A DNA stretch of 64,000 nucleotides from Diphasiastrum complanatum (Eukaryota > Streptophyta > Lycopodiopsida > Lycopodiales > Lycopodiaceae). The stretch covers positions 29,286,340 to 29,350,339 of the forward strand of contig CM055111.1 in assembly GCA_029204225.1 (NCBI GenBank), written 5' to 3'. Below, one piece after another: positions 33,178-44,114 of the stretch. Positions within the stretch are counted from its first letter, which is position 1; every line of letters starts with the position of its first letter. The notes below the pieces were generated by a model. The model did not search any database. It had not been told where the DNA came from and saw nothing but the letters and a program-made list of their open reading frames with translations. The translations under genes and the position numbers were made by a program.

Positions 33178-33861
33178 AGATACTCTTTTTGACTTTTCAA
33201 CTATTTGACGTCCACATCCCAATAATATTTTTACATGTGTGCAGGACGGTAACGGTGTTTGTTGGACAATTTTTTTTTACAATTTTCCGGGCATATTTTT
33301 AGCCGTTCAAAACTCCTGTCGGGCAGAGTCTAGATATGTGATTGGATAATATATTGTTGCCCATCGGCAAAAGACTGCCCGAGTTTAACTAATTGAAGTT
33401 AAACTAACTTGCATGGATTGTTCAACTAACTGAAGTTATCCATCGTTTTGTACATTATCAATCGTTTTGTATCTTGCACTGTTATGCAATGGCCGCTTGC
33501 AATCGAAGACCGCGTAGTGCGATCAATTCGGTCACTGTTTGTAATGAAAGAGATTCTGAAGGGTTATGGATACCATGCACATACAGAAAGTTTCAATGGG
33601 TTGTGATGCATCCCTCATCAAAATTTTGCAAAAGAAAGAAATCAAATATGGATTACAAAAACTTTTGGAAAGGAAGAATTTTAGAGTCCAAAGTGTCAAA
33701 GGGAGTTCAATTCATTTCAGAAGTCTTGATTCAACATGTGTATATGCACGATGAAGTTATGATGGAGGATGTCAATCCCGTAGATCGACTCAAATGCAAT
33801 TGTATGTGATGCAACTTACGCTGGTTTTTCTATGTTAATGATCCACATTCATTATTGTGAT
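33178..33861. other. Unassigned sequence between E and F
   Basis: A 111-codon plus-strand frame (33474-33809) has no domain I recognise. Base composition is more even than in the flanking elements. It may be host sequence exposed between two truncated elements. Confidence 0.3.
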
Positions 33862-35880
33862 ATATTTGGCACATGAACAAAGCAAGCACAACCAAAAACT
33901 TTAAGGTGATCTACCTTAGGTTTCTTCTTAAACAAGACTTCAAAAGGTGATTTTCCAGCAAGTGCATTGTGAGATAATCTATTGCACAAATAGTTTGCAC
34001 AATTTATAGCTTCACCCAATATTCAATAGGCAAAGAAGATTCAACTCGAATTGCTTTAGCACATTCACATAAAGATCTATTTTCCTCTCAACAACTCCAT
34101 TTTGAGATGGAGAATAAGCACAAGAAAACTCTCTCTTTATTCCTTCACCTTCACAATATTCATAAAACTTGTTGGAGATGTATTTACCTCCTCCATCACA
34201 TCTTAAAGCTTTAACTTTGAAAGAAAACTGTTTCTCAACATAAGCTTTGAAGATTGGGAAGTGATCAAATACCATAGCTTTTGAAGAAAGTAGATACAAC
34301 CAAGTATATCTAGTAAAGCCATCAATAAAGGTGACAAAACATGTTGCACCACCAATACTTTTAGAAGAAGAAAAATGTACATCCGAGTGTATAAGCTCCA
34401 AAGGATGAGTAGTCTTTATAAAAGACTTCTGATATGGCTTTCTATGTGATTTTGCAATAGCACAAGCCTCACAAGGCTTGAAATCTTTGGAAAGAGATTT
34501 TGGAAGACCAATAGCCTTCACTTTCTTGACCATAGAAGACATAGATTTAAAGTTAGGATGTCCCAACCTTCTATGCCACAACTCCTCCTTAGATACTAAA
34601 GCAACTTCACAAATGTTTGCATTCTCATAAGAATTCAACTTAGAAATTCCACCACATCTAGATCCATCAGCTAGGATCTCATCATTTTTCTTGATAAAGC
34701 AAGTATTAAAGTTGAACTTTACATCACAACCATTATCAAGAAACTTTCCCACATTAATCAAGTTCTTTGTAAGTTTTGGAATAAAATGAACATTAGAAAG
34801 TGCAAGAACTTTAGAAGAAGCAAGTTTCAATGGAATGTTGCCAATTCCTTCTATACAACACTCATGATCATTAGCAGTGTAAATAGATCTCTTGAGTCCT
34901 TTGTAAGGTACAATTGATTCAAATGACTCCTTTGAACAACACATATGTGAAGAAGCTCCACTATCTATGTACCAAGCTCCATCTTTCTTGAAAGGTGATG
35001 AAGAAAAACTAGACACCATGAGTGATCCTTCTCCATCACTTGCAACAAAATCTTCTTCAATATCTTTGGAGAGATTAGCTTGCTTGAGTTGGTTTTTCTT
35101 TGTAAAGCAATTAGAGACATAGTGCCCCTTCTTGCCACACAAGAAACACTTCACTTTCTTCTTCTTGGTCTTTGAAGTAGAAGGATGAGATGAATGATCA
35201 TCTTCACCATCTTTGTCTTGATCCTTGGCTTTGTCTTTGTTGGATGCTTGAGAGAACTGGTTCTTACTCATTCGTTTATGCTTGTCCTTGACAAAGAGGG
35301 CTTTGTCACTTCCATCATGCTTGGGTTTGTTCATCCTAGAAAGTTTATAGCTTTGTCTAGCTTCTTCAGAAATAAGAATTCCTTGGAGAGTTTCTAGATT
35401 AGGCAACTCCTCCTTAATGGAAAAAGATGGAACAAGATTATCATAGTCATCTTTCAAGCCATTTAAAATGACTTGAACTAGCTCATCTTGGTTAATAGTA
35501 ACACCAACACAAGAAAGCTTTCTATGTAAGTGTTTAACTCTCAGAACATAGTTTGATAAACTTTCTTCACTTCTTTGGAAACTTTGGAAAATCTGATTCC
35601 TAAGAGTGAGTATTCTAGAAGTATTCTTTGCTTCATAGATGGACTTAAGTGCATCCCAACTTCTTTGGCTGTAGTGCAAGATCCTATCTCTCTCAAAATT
35701 TCATTATACATTCATCTTAATGAAATGTAGAGCCATTCTAGCTCTCTTCCTATATTTAGGAATTTCAGCCTATGCTTCAGGCTCCTCCTCAACACCAAGC
35801 ACAATGTCCATAACATCCTGGAGTATCAAAATAGACTCCATTCTGAACTTCCAAATTGAGTAATTAGAAGTATTTAGTCC
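33862..35880 (-). pseudogene. Element F: copia gag, protease and integrase (same family as D)
   Basis: The minus-strand gag begins at about 35878 within LNTSNYSIWKF; its first codons are deleted. Stops occur after EEEPEA and KMNV, at the same places as in D. An open frame of 555 codons (35679-34012) then gives gag, zinc knuckle CFLCGKKGHYVSNC, protease AWYIDSGASSHM and integrase: LWHRRLGHPN, CEACAIAKSHRKP, HSDVHFSS, TFIDGFTRYTW, LRCDGGGKYISNKF and SPSQNGVVERK. After a frameshift it continues (LCNRLSHNALAGKSPFEVLF, VFGCACFVHVPN) and is cut at about 33862. RT and RNase H are gone. DNGGE reads DGGGK, so the integrase core is altered. Confidence 0.9.
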
Positions 35881-35987
35881 AAACACACATCAGAAAAAGG
35901 TGAGAAAAAGTGTGAAATTGCTTTTTTGCTTGATTTAGCTCTCAATTTCTTGTACAATCAGAGATGTTAGCATGCAAAGCTTAATTT

Positions 35988-36000
35988 GGCTCTGATACCA
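35988..36000 (-). promoter_or_regulatory. Primer-binding site of F
   Basis: The minus strand reads TGGTATCAGAGCC directly after the LTR end at 36001. Confidence 0.88.
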
Positions 36001-36734
36001 TGACAAAATTTCCAGAATTCACACATGTGGGGAAGATCCACAAGTATGATAGATCTAATTAAGCTTTGTGAGTAGCACAATAACCTGATTCTAGATTGAT
36101 TAACAAGATCTAGTTCAGAAGATATGGCTTAAGCACAATCTAGCATGCTAAGCTTCAGAGAATGATAGTAATGAATCATAAATGAGCAAAAGTACAAGAT
36201 ATCAGTGTATTAGCATTAGCCTCAACACGAGTTATAGAGAGAAAAATAGAGAGATAACAAGCAAAATTTGTGTGGATCCAAAATGACATGAGATAGCTAT
36301 GAAGCTGTGGTTCTTCATCAAAAAATATGAGGAGAGCCACACATATTTATGGAGTTTGAGGTAGCTCAAGGTAGAACCACATCCATCCATCATTAAATGA
36401 CATCTAAAGTGACAACTAGAGTCTATGTGACATTTGTCACTTCTCATGCATGAATCTCTACCAACTTTTTCCAAGTGTCCTAGTTCTAACTAGAAATCTA
36501 CAAATCATCATGCATGTGTCCATTACACTTTGTGCATGCCTTGCATGTCACTATGGATCACTTACATTTAATGCATGTGAATTGCCACGAGTTTCTACAA
36601 GCATATTTTGCTAATTCTATGTCTACAAACTATATGCAAGTTGTACTCATCATTCTAGATATGACATATCCATGTAGCTCGAGTTCTATCTAGGCCAAAC
36701 TTGGCATTTTGCATTTATGAACAACATACTTGCA
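36001..36734 (-). repeat. 5' LTR of element F
   Basis: The minus strand runs from TGCAAGTATGTTGTTC to AAATTTTGTCA, 734 bp. It aligns at both ends with the shortened LTR of D. It carries a CACATGTG variant of the palindrome at about 36020. The leader between PBS and gag is only about 110 bp, far shorter than in D, so it has been deleted. Confidence 0.8.
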
Positions 36735-37440
36735 TGGTAAAATATTTGTAGCAAGCCTAAAGTCAAGATGGATTATTTTTCCATTTCAACAATCACCACG
36801 TCATGTATAAGGTATAAAATTTAAAGGCTTCTAGCATCTTGTGTACAACGAGATTCTTCCTTCAACATATTGATTTTAGCATGACTAGTAAGTTGACTTT
36901 TAGTCATTTGTGATGATGATGCTGCTTTGGTTCCAACTGGATGGATCTCAAGGAATCTAATACTTTCTTCTTGCCCTTTCTGTCAATAAGACTAGTTGCA
37001 TCCTTGTTGTCCTTATGGGGAATTGGCTTGATATTCGTTTCGGACTGTGAATATTTGCATCCACCATAGCAATATCGTCTTCTCGTAGATCACTCCAACA
37101 GATCACGTAGCGCTGTTTTATTTGATTTTTCTTAGTAACAGGTGCCTTGGGTGGTTCCACCTTGGAAACTTTTGTTATAGGCGACTTTTGAGGAGGTTGA
37201 GCTGGTATCCTTCTCATTCCAAATCTTTCAAGATCCATATTTTACAGGATCTGCTCGTCTGTCAACTTAGCTTCTTCAATTATGGTCACCATGTAAGTTA
37301 TTGGTGTGTCTAGGGTGTATCCTTTTGATGAAGATGTGCTCTGTATCTTAACTCAGATGACAACTGTGGCCAATGCTTCCATCCAATGCTCAATGTCAGA
37401 TTGAGAACCGTAATGATCCCTCTTGGCTTGTGATCATTTT
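36735..37440 (-). pseudogene. Coding remnant of unknown type
   Basis: A minus-strand frame with one stop runs from about 37330 to 36957 (KGYTLDTPITYMVTIIEEAK, NMDLERFGMRRIPAQPP, RYVICWSDLREDDIAMVD). Upstream frames suggest HYGSQSDIEHWMEALATVV. The style resembles a retroelement gag region, but I cannot name the family. Confidence 0.35.
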
Positions 37441-37444
37441 GCAT

Positions 37445-37870
37445 AGAAGCCTACGAGAGTTACTTCCCAGCAGATTTTCAAAAAAGTGCAAAAAACCATA
37501 AAAATTCAAAAAGCCCTTGAGAAAACCAAAAAAATTTCAAAGCTATTCCTCTTGTAGCTAGATCTCATAGAGACAAGCTCACAAACGAGTATGCGAGAAT
37601 TACTTTGTAGTGGAAGACCTCCTGCGAGAGTTTACAAGTTCTAGAAGAGCCAAAATGAAGCTAAAACTCTATTAGACGTCATTTTTGCAATTTTTTGTGG
37701 CAATTAACTCTTGCCAGACCTCATGTACCTAGATCTTACTGAGACAAGCTCACAGACGAGTCTGCGAGAGTTCATCTTGTTCCAGTAAACAGTAAGAAGG
37801 TTTCAAGTGCTGAAAAATAGGAAAATCATCAAAAGAAGAGAACCCTCACACAAGTAACTCTCGCAGAATG
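37445..37870. repeat. Cluster of CTGCGAGAGTT motifs, with a duplicated flank
   Basis: The motif or its complement occurs at about 37450, 37587, 37620, 37707, 37762 and 37854. Two copies of GAGACAAGCTCACA(A/G)ACGAG precede motifs at 37569 and 37740. See the clusters at 15.7 and 47.2 kb. Confidence 0.7.
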
Positions 37871-37984
37871 GTCCATTGAGTCCAAATAGTCATTTTCCAT
37901 CAATTGTGTCGGGTACGAAGGAACCAGTAACGTCCTCAATATTGGAGCAACGTAGGAGAGTGAGTAACACAACATCACCCTACC

Positions 37985-38125
37985 AATTAAGCACAAGGGA
38001 TGCGAGGATGAAGCGACAGTGGTAGATGGAGGATCTGGTGTCAACTTGATCTCCACTACCTTGAATAAAAAATGGGATTTGCAAGGACTGAAGCCACCAA
38101 AATTTGCTATCAAACGTAATCTTTG
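37985..38125 (+). pseudogene. Ty3/gypsy aspartic protease fragment
   Basis: The peptide VVDGGSGVNLISTTL followed by DLQGLKPPKFAIKR is the active-site region of gypsy retropepsins, with D-G-G in place of D-[ST]-G, a variant seen in plant gypsy elements. It is broken by a T/A-rich hairpin block from about 38135. Confidence 0.7.
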
Positions 38126-38145
38126 GGGAAAATTTTTTTTTGACA

Positions 38146-38250
38146 AATTTTTTTTACACGCACCTTCCGGACTTCGAAAGGTGCACGTAAAAAAATTTAC
38201 TTTTTTTTACACGCACCTTCCGCCTGAAAGGTGCGTGTAAAAAAAAATTT
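38146..38250. repeat. Two adjacent hairpins with TTTTACACGCACCTT arms
   Basis: Hairpin 1 (38146-38198) pairs TTTACACGCACCTT (with one variant base) to AAGGTGCACGTAAA. Hairpin 2 (38193-38250) pairs TTTACACGCACCTTCCG to the complementary AAAGGTGCGTGTAAA. Both are flanked by T- and A-runs. Confidence 0.8.
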
Positions 38251-38254
38251 ACCT

Positions 38255-38416
38255 AAAAAAAAACATAGAAAAAAAAAAGTGAAAACAGATTTCATGTAAG
38301 AGAAGGGCCGGCTCCTCGGCCGGAATGTGCGTGTAAAAAAAAATTGACCAAAAAAAAACAAAGAAAAAAAAAAGTGAAAACAAATTTCACGCAAGAGAAG
38401 GGCCGGCTCCTCGGCC
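38255..38416 (+). repeat. Direct repeat of about 67 bp, 95-bp period
   Basis: Copies at 38255-38321 and 38350-38416 share an A-run, AAAAGTGAAAACA, AGATTTCA/AAATTTCA and AGAAGGGCCGGCTCCTCGGC. The GC-rich end folds on itself (GGGCCGGCTCCTCGGCCC). Confidence 0.85.
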
Positions 38417-38429
38417 CTTCCGCCCGTGG

Positions 38430-39682
38430 AAGGCTGTCCGCCCTCCCGTGATCTATTAGAGATCTTATTAAATTCAAAAAAAATATCATTCACTCTCTTG
38501 TGGCTATCTCCTTTTCATGTGACAGCTTATGAACATTTATTTCTATTTAATTTGGTCTTTTGGAGTGCATCTTCATGTGGACTATATTAGGAAACGTCTT
38601 TTGAGATATCTGCACACGGTATTCTTTTTGCTTTCCTCCAGCTTTTTTAGCAAAAAGATCTTCATTTGTTTGCATATTGGTTTGGTTGCTTTGCAGCTTT
38701 TGCTTGATTTGACTTTGCTTGTTCTGAACAAGAGATGATTTGTGGTTTCTATCTTCATTCGTAATCTGCGTTGAGCTTTTAGCCATTGCAGGCCCCTTAT
38801 GTGGAGATATACTCCCACTGAGCACTAAGCAATGATATATGGAGTCCAGCCTTGAAGCAAAAGGATTCTCCACTTCCACTTGAGGACAACCAGGCGTGTA
38901 TTCAGACATTGTTGTACTGTTTCTAGTCCTTCTGCTTGGGACGTTCTTCACACGCTCAAAAATGCTCTTGAACAATTAGCGTAGCCCGCCCTTTATGGTC
39001 TCCACACTCGCAACTGCAATAGTGCGTTGATATCAGGCTCGAGGCCAGGCGTTCTCCTTTCAGAGTGTGCAACAACTTCTGGTTCCTTACAACTGCAACA
39101 GGATCAACAGACCACGCACTCAGCTGCAGGTATCAATCACCTGATCCATTTGAATGGGCTACATCCACCAGCGATTGAATTGAGACGCATATGAGACACT
39201 CTCGTCCACGATCTAAGCGCAGCTGTAATACGACGTCACGTTTCAGAGAATTCACCCAGCAGAGAGAAAAAGGGTGATAACGTAACTACAGTTTTTGAAC
39301 GGAGATGAGAGCGAACTGCCCATACCTAGCATGACCGGAGAGACGACCGGATATGAATCATCGTGTCCGATGATTCTCCTTGGCTAATTTATTAACTAAC
39401 TGTCAATGCAAAAGCAGATCATTGGTATGTGACATGCGGAAAGCAGGATAAGCTGATGAGTAGAATCTCATACTGAAAACGGATTCCCATTCGGCACTGC
39501 CAGCTAATGCCATAAGAATAAGCTGATTGTTGGATTGCTTATATATAGTTTAACACAACGAGCTTGTCACAAACTTGGAGCTCGAGAACAGACCCAATTA
39601 GGACTCGCAAGTTTTGTAATATGAAGCTCTCAACTAGTGTCTTGGTATCTCAATCTGAAGTGGTTTTCTAACATGAAATTGT
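38430..39682. other. No confident gene
   Basis: A 142-codon minus-strand frame (38547-38975) is Ser/Lys/Gln-rich with no domain; I leave it uncalled. The rest (38980-39680) is more GC-rich with no long frame. Confidence 0.35.
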
Positions 39683-39754
39683 TGGTGCTCAACGACAGAA
39701 GTGGTGACATCTGTCATTTGAATGATGTCACCTATTTACTACCGTTGAGCACCA
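39683..39754. repeat. Perfect-arm hairpin
   Basis: TGGTGCTCAACG (39683-39694) pairs perfectly with CGTTGAGCACCA (39743-39754). Inside it GGTGACAT (39703-39710) pairs with ATGTCACC (39725-39732). The predicted foldback is 72 nt with an internal loop. It could be a MITE, an LTR edge or a small-RNA precursor. Confidence 0.75.
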
Positions 39755-39849
39755 CATGCCAATTCAGGCCATGTTTCATTGTGATTATTGCTCTTTAAGT
39801 ACAAGTTAGTTAAAATTGTGCAGGTAGTGGGAAGTGATATAACACAAAG

Positions 39850-41940
39850 TCGTGAAGCGTGTTTTGAGATGTAACCTGGGGAGGGTATATGTACCCCTTT
39901 TTGGGATGAATGAAGCACTGCTTTTTGGTGTCACTAAATTTAGCTACGATCCTCTGGTAATGCTACTAGATGGACATGAAGGTGAAATGAGCATCGATCT
40001 CATCAGTAGGAGGCACGCCAGAAGACAAATCCTCCTCAGGATGAGGTGGCCTTGCTTGGTGGGATCAAGAGGATAACAAGATTAGAAAACAAAGGGAGGC
40101 TACTAAAAAGGGACAAATAAGCCAGCCTTGGAAAGAAAACAAGAGAAGAAACTGGCAAGATAGACTGGAGAAAAGATGCTATGAAAAAATAGGCCATTTT
40201 GCCAGAGATTGCAACAAAAAGAAGGAGGATCTGAAGAAGAAGAAAGTAGATCAAGCAAATATTGTAGAGGAAGAGACAGAAAAGGGGGATGCATTTTCTA
40301 TGATGGCAGAAGAATATCATGTGTCCTATGAGCAATCATACAATAATTCCAGTGAGTATCCCTCTGGAGGAAGCTCAAAAATGGTGGCCGTGAAGACTAG
40401 ATTCATAAGTAAAGAATGCACAGAAGATCCCTACTGGTATTTGGATTCTGCAGTGACTTCACACATGACATATGCATTTATTACGTACGAAATGCTTACA
40501 GGGAAGAAAATTAGGATGGGAGACAAAGGAGGAATTGATGTTGTGGGAAAGGGAGCTGTATCACTCTAGCTTGGATAGGGGAGGAACACAATCCTGAAGG
40601 ACGCGTTATGTGTGCCCAACCTTGCAAAGAATCTCTTATCAGTAGTACACATCATTGATTTAGACTTAGATGTGCTATTTGAAAGAGATGTGTGTAGCAT
40701 TCGAAGGGATGGGGAGCCTATAGGAATTGGTTTTTGAATTGGAGAGTTATATCGAGCAGAGGAAAGGTCAATAGCTTGTCTGAGTTTAAGCTCCACCAAG
40801 GCCAATAATCTATGGCACAGAAGACTAGGGCATCTTGGAGGGAGAGTTTTACATAAGCTTGCTAAAGAAGGTATGCTTAGAGGATTTAATTATGATCTAG
40901 AACAAAGTATTGACATATGTGATATTTGCATATATGGCAAGCAGCACAAAGACAGACGAAAGAACATGTGAATCCCTTGAACTCGTTCATACAGACGTCT
41001 GTGTTCCTATAGAGGTTGCATCCATTGGTGGTTCTAAATATTTCGTCACACACATTGATGGCTATGCAAGGAGAATCAGAATCTGGACTCTGAAACAAAA
41101 GAGTCAAAATTTGAAAGTTTCAAGACATTCAAACACATAGCTGAGAACGAGATATGAAAGAGAGTCAAGAAAATCAGAAATGATAATGGAGGGGAATATA
41201 GGAACATGAAATTTGATCATTTTTGTTCACAACATAGAATTTCTAGAGAATTCACTATTCCATATAGTCCACATCAGAATAATATTGCTGAGAAAAAAAA
41301 CAAGACCATCGTGAAAATGGTAAGATGCATGTTGCAAGAGGGGGATCTGTCAAAATTCTTATGGGCAGAAGTTGTAGCAACAATTGGATACATAATCAAT
41401 CGGTCTCCAACAAGGGCCATGAATGGAAAAGGACCTTAGGAGGTGTGGTATGGGAGAAAGCCAAGTGTGATTCGGGTTTTTGGATGGAGGGCTTTTGTTT
41501 ACATACCCAAGGAGAAAAGAAAAAAAATGGGATCCAAAAGATGTCAAGTGCATATTCGTCAGATATCTAGAAGGAACCAAAGGGTATAAGCTATATAATC
41601 CAATTGGTAAAACTTTCGACATGGATCCAAACATAGAGATAGATAAGGCCAGAATCATGGCAAAGGGTATGCTCAAGTAGAAGGGCTAGATTATGAAGAA
41701 ATATTTGCGTCGGTGGAAAGAATAGGGTCTTGGCATGGGCTACAACTAATGACATGGAAATACTTCAACTAGACGTGAAGACAACCTTCTTGAATGGGAA
41801 CCTCAATGAAGACGTACATATGAAGCAACCAGAAGGTTTCGAGCAAGAACCAAATAAGGTTTGTAGACTGAAAAGGGCACAATATGGGCTTAAACAAGCA
41901 TCCCGCGAGTGTCATACGAGAGGATTGAAGAAACATTAAG
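39850..41940 (+). pseudogene. Element G: decayed copia gag to RT
   Basis: Gag end and zinc knuckle (CYEKIGHFARDC, lacking the second Cys pair) lie at about 40160-40210. The protease YWYLDSAVTSHM at 40435 has DSA for DSG. The integrase is in pieces: LWHRRLGHLGG (40810), CDICIYGK, HIDGYARR, RNDNGGEYRN (41170), SPHQNNIAEKKNK, then VFGWRAFVYIPKEKRKK. RT fragments ([30 protein letters not shown]) end at about 41938. Many stops and frameshifts. No YVDD box remains and RNase H is lost. Confidence 0.88.
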
Positions 41941-42857
41941 TTTCTACTTTAAAGCCTTAGTATTTTTCCTTGTCTTTTTAGACTGCTGCATATTTTAACT
42001 AATTTTTGCACAGTCTGCATATTTGAACTATTTGTCGCACAGTTCACATTTTTTCGCATTTTTCTCATTTTTGGTAAAAAGGCGACAATAGGTCTAAAAT
42101 GACCCAAGATTTTGTTTTAGCCAACCTTCGGCCTTTTCGGCTTTTTCGCCACATACTCAAAGGACCGACACTTCGGGTCAGGCCGACACTTCAAATTATC
42201 CATATACAAGCCAGGGTGAGGACAAATTATCGGGCATGAACGAGCTATCGGACCTTAGCTACTCGGGCATGAAGTTTTTAAACCATCATAATCCACCGCC
42301 GCCATGACATACTTAAACGGATGCTTAGCTTAAACTTAGCTAATCAATCTTGTAATCTAATCCAGCATAATATGTGTATTGGATCAGAGTCATTTACACA
42401 GATATACACATAGAAAAAGAATCCTGAATGCAACAATCAGTGATGTGCGTATCAAGGAAGAAAGATAGATCTAGTAGTAGCTAGTTTCTTTTGTGAGAAG
42501 AGAACACCTCTCTCACGCCGATGCGTTGATCTGAGAAACATACAATGCTCAAGAAAAGATCTCTGATGTACACTTGATTTTGATAATATAAACAAGTTAC
42601 ACTTTTCTACTCAATGCGCAATCTTTGAATGTTGTGATGCTTGTTAAATCTTGTCAGTAGATATATTTCCGCTATCACTAGACATTATCTGTTATTTATA
42701 AATTCATTGTCAAATTAGCAGTAGATATTTGCTGCTCAGAGGATGATTAATTGCGGGAGGCAGTAGCCTTATCCGACAGATCGGCTCCATCTGAGCTTAA
42801 CCGGAATTATTGTCGCCAGAGGGAGACCTCGCCGGTACTGAGAAAGGTTCTCAACAA
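41941..42857 (+). other. LTR-like sequence upstream of the element H PBS
   Basis: No gene. The right part, ending in GGTTCTCAACA at about 42856, directly precedes a PBS and is probably the LTR of H. The left LTR boundary could not be placed. Confidence 0.45.
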
Positions 42858-42902
42858 TGGTATCAGAGCTTCCAGGCGAGATTCCAACAGTGGTATCAGA
42901 GC
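42858..42902 (+). promoter_or_regulatory. Duplicated primer-binding site of H
   Basis: TGGTATCAGAGC occurs twice, at 42858-42869 and 42891-42902, with similar flanks (CTTCCAGGCGAGATTCCAAC between). This is a short tandem duplication of the PBS. Confidence 0.8.
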
Positions 42903-42949
42903 CTCGTCACTGAGACTATGGCTTCCATTCACAACATTCAATCAAAGAT

Positions 42950-43098
42950 ATGCACAGTACTTGCATTGACGAATATTCCAGAACAACAGCTGTTTATTTT
43001 ATTAAGAAGAAATCGGAGGTTTTCAAAATCTGTCGCCAATTCAAAGAGCTTGCAGAAATGGAAATTGGTAAAATAATTAAAGCACTGAGGTCCGACAA

Positions 43099-43133
<35 letters not shown>

Positions 43134-43650
43134 ACATATCTACCAAATTCAAGGAGTATTGCCTTAACAACAACATTGAACAACAATACATTACCTCCTA
43201 TTTGCCTCAGTTGAATGGACTTGTTGTGAGAAAGAACTGAACCTTAGTCGAAACAGCTAAGTGTATGCTTGCTCATGCGACACTTCCAAATCCTTCTGGT
43301 CTAAATTTGTTTCCACTACAACTTATATTTATAATAGATGTCTGACTAAACGTCTCTCAAACAAAACACCTGATGAAGTTTGGACAGGCTCCAAACCATC
43401 ATTATTGAACTGACGAGTTTTTTAATGTATCACTTATGCGCAAATACCGCAAGATCTCAGGAAGAAGCTCGACTTCTAGAGTATCAAATCTATTTTCATT
43501 AGCTATACTACTTTAGATAAATCTTATAAGTTCTATGATTCTGTAGAGTTGAAGATATTGATCAGTGAGAATATTGTCTTCATCGAAGATCAGTTTATCA
43601 ACCTCAAAGGTAACGGACATAAGAATAGGTTAGAATTCAGAATACATAGA
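42950..43650 (+). pseudogene. Element H: copia integrase with a poly-G interruption
   Basis: IDEYSRTTAVYFIKKKSEVF, then IKALRSDNGG, a run of G codons, YISTKFKEYC, QLNGLVVRKN, and after frameshifts NKTPDEVWTG and ISENIVFIED. This is the DDE core of a copia integrase whose third acidic residue region (DNGGEY) is replaced by the G tract. Gag, protease and RT are absent. It is a short internal fragment behind the PBS. Confidence 0.85.
43100..43132 (+). repeat. Homopolymer of 33 G
   Basis: An uninterrupted G run sits inside the integrase codons DNGG...Y, where relatives have GGAGAATA or similar. It is expected to form G-quadruplexes. The length may also be an assembly estimate. Confidence 0.9.
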
Positions 43651-43959
43651 TTATTTTTTCAATCGTCATTCGAAGTGATGAATGCACATAAAATATCTAT
43701 GCGATGGAATTGTAAGAGGAGCGTAAGGCCGCCAACGAGCGAGACACTACAAACTCACTCTGCAATCAAAACACAAATACAAAATACATTTTATTCTTCC
43801 ATCTCTGATTATCGTGTTACATCTGATTGATTGATTGATTGTTGCAATGTCTATGATCGATAGCCGCATATCTAGGTCTTGCAAATTGAATGCATAGTGT
43901 AGCACACTTTCGCCAAGAATAGGCGCACATAATTGAGCACCAAACGCTTCAGTTAAGCA

Positions 43960-43960
<1 letters not shown>
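43651..43960 (+). other. Probable LTR sequence of element I
   Basis: No gene. The region runs up to the (CA)n tract and then to GGACA|TGGTATCAGAGC, so it is probably the LTR of I. Its left end is not resolved. Confidence 0.45.

Positions 43961-44053
<93 letters not shown>
43961..44053. repeat. (CA)n microsatellite, about 46 units
   Basis: A nearly pure CA run, located about 25 bp before the LTR-PBS junction of element I, thus apparently inside an LTR. Confidence 0.95.
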
Positions 44054-44078
44054 GTCAACCAGGGGCTATTCTTGGACA

Positions 44079-44090
44079 TGGTATCAGAGC
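44079..44090 (+). promoter_or_regulatory. Primer-binding site of I
   Basis: TGGTATCAGAGC preceded by the LTR-like end GGACA. Confidence 0.82.
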
Positions 44091-44114
44091 AGATTCAATA
44101 GATAAGTTCACAAT

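Noticed and set aside
38547-38975. 142-codon minus-strand frame as a gene
   Set aside because: Low-complexity composition, no domain and no supporting signals.
43961-44053. CRISPR-like or satellite array
   Set aside because: It is a plain CA dinucleotide run with no spacers.
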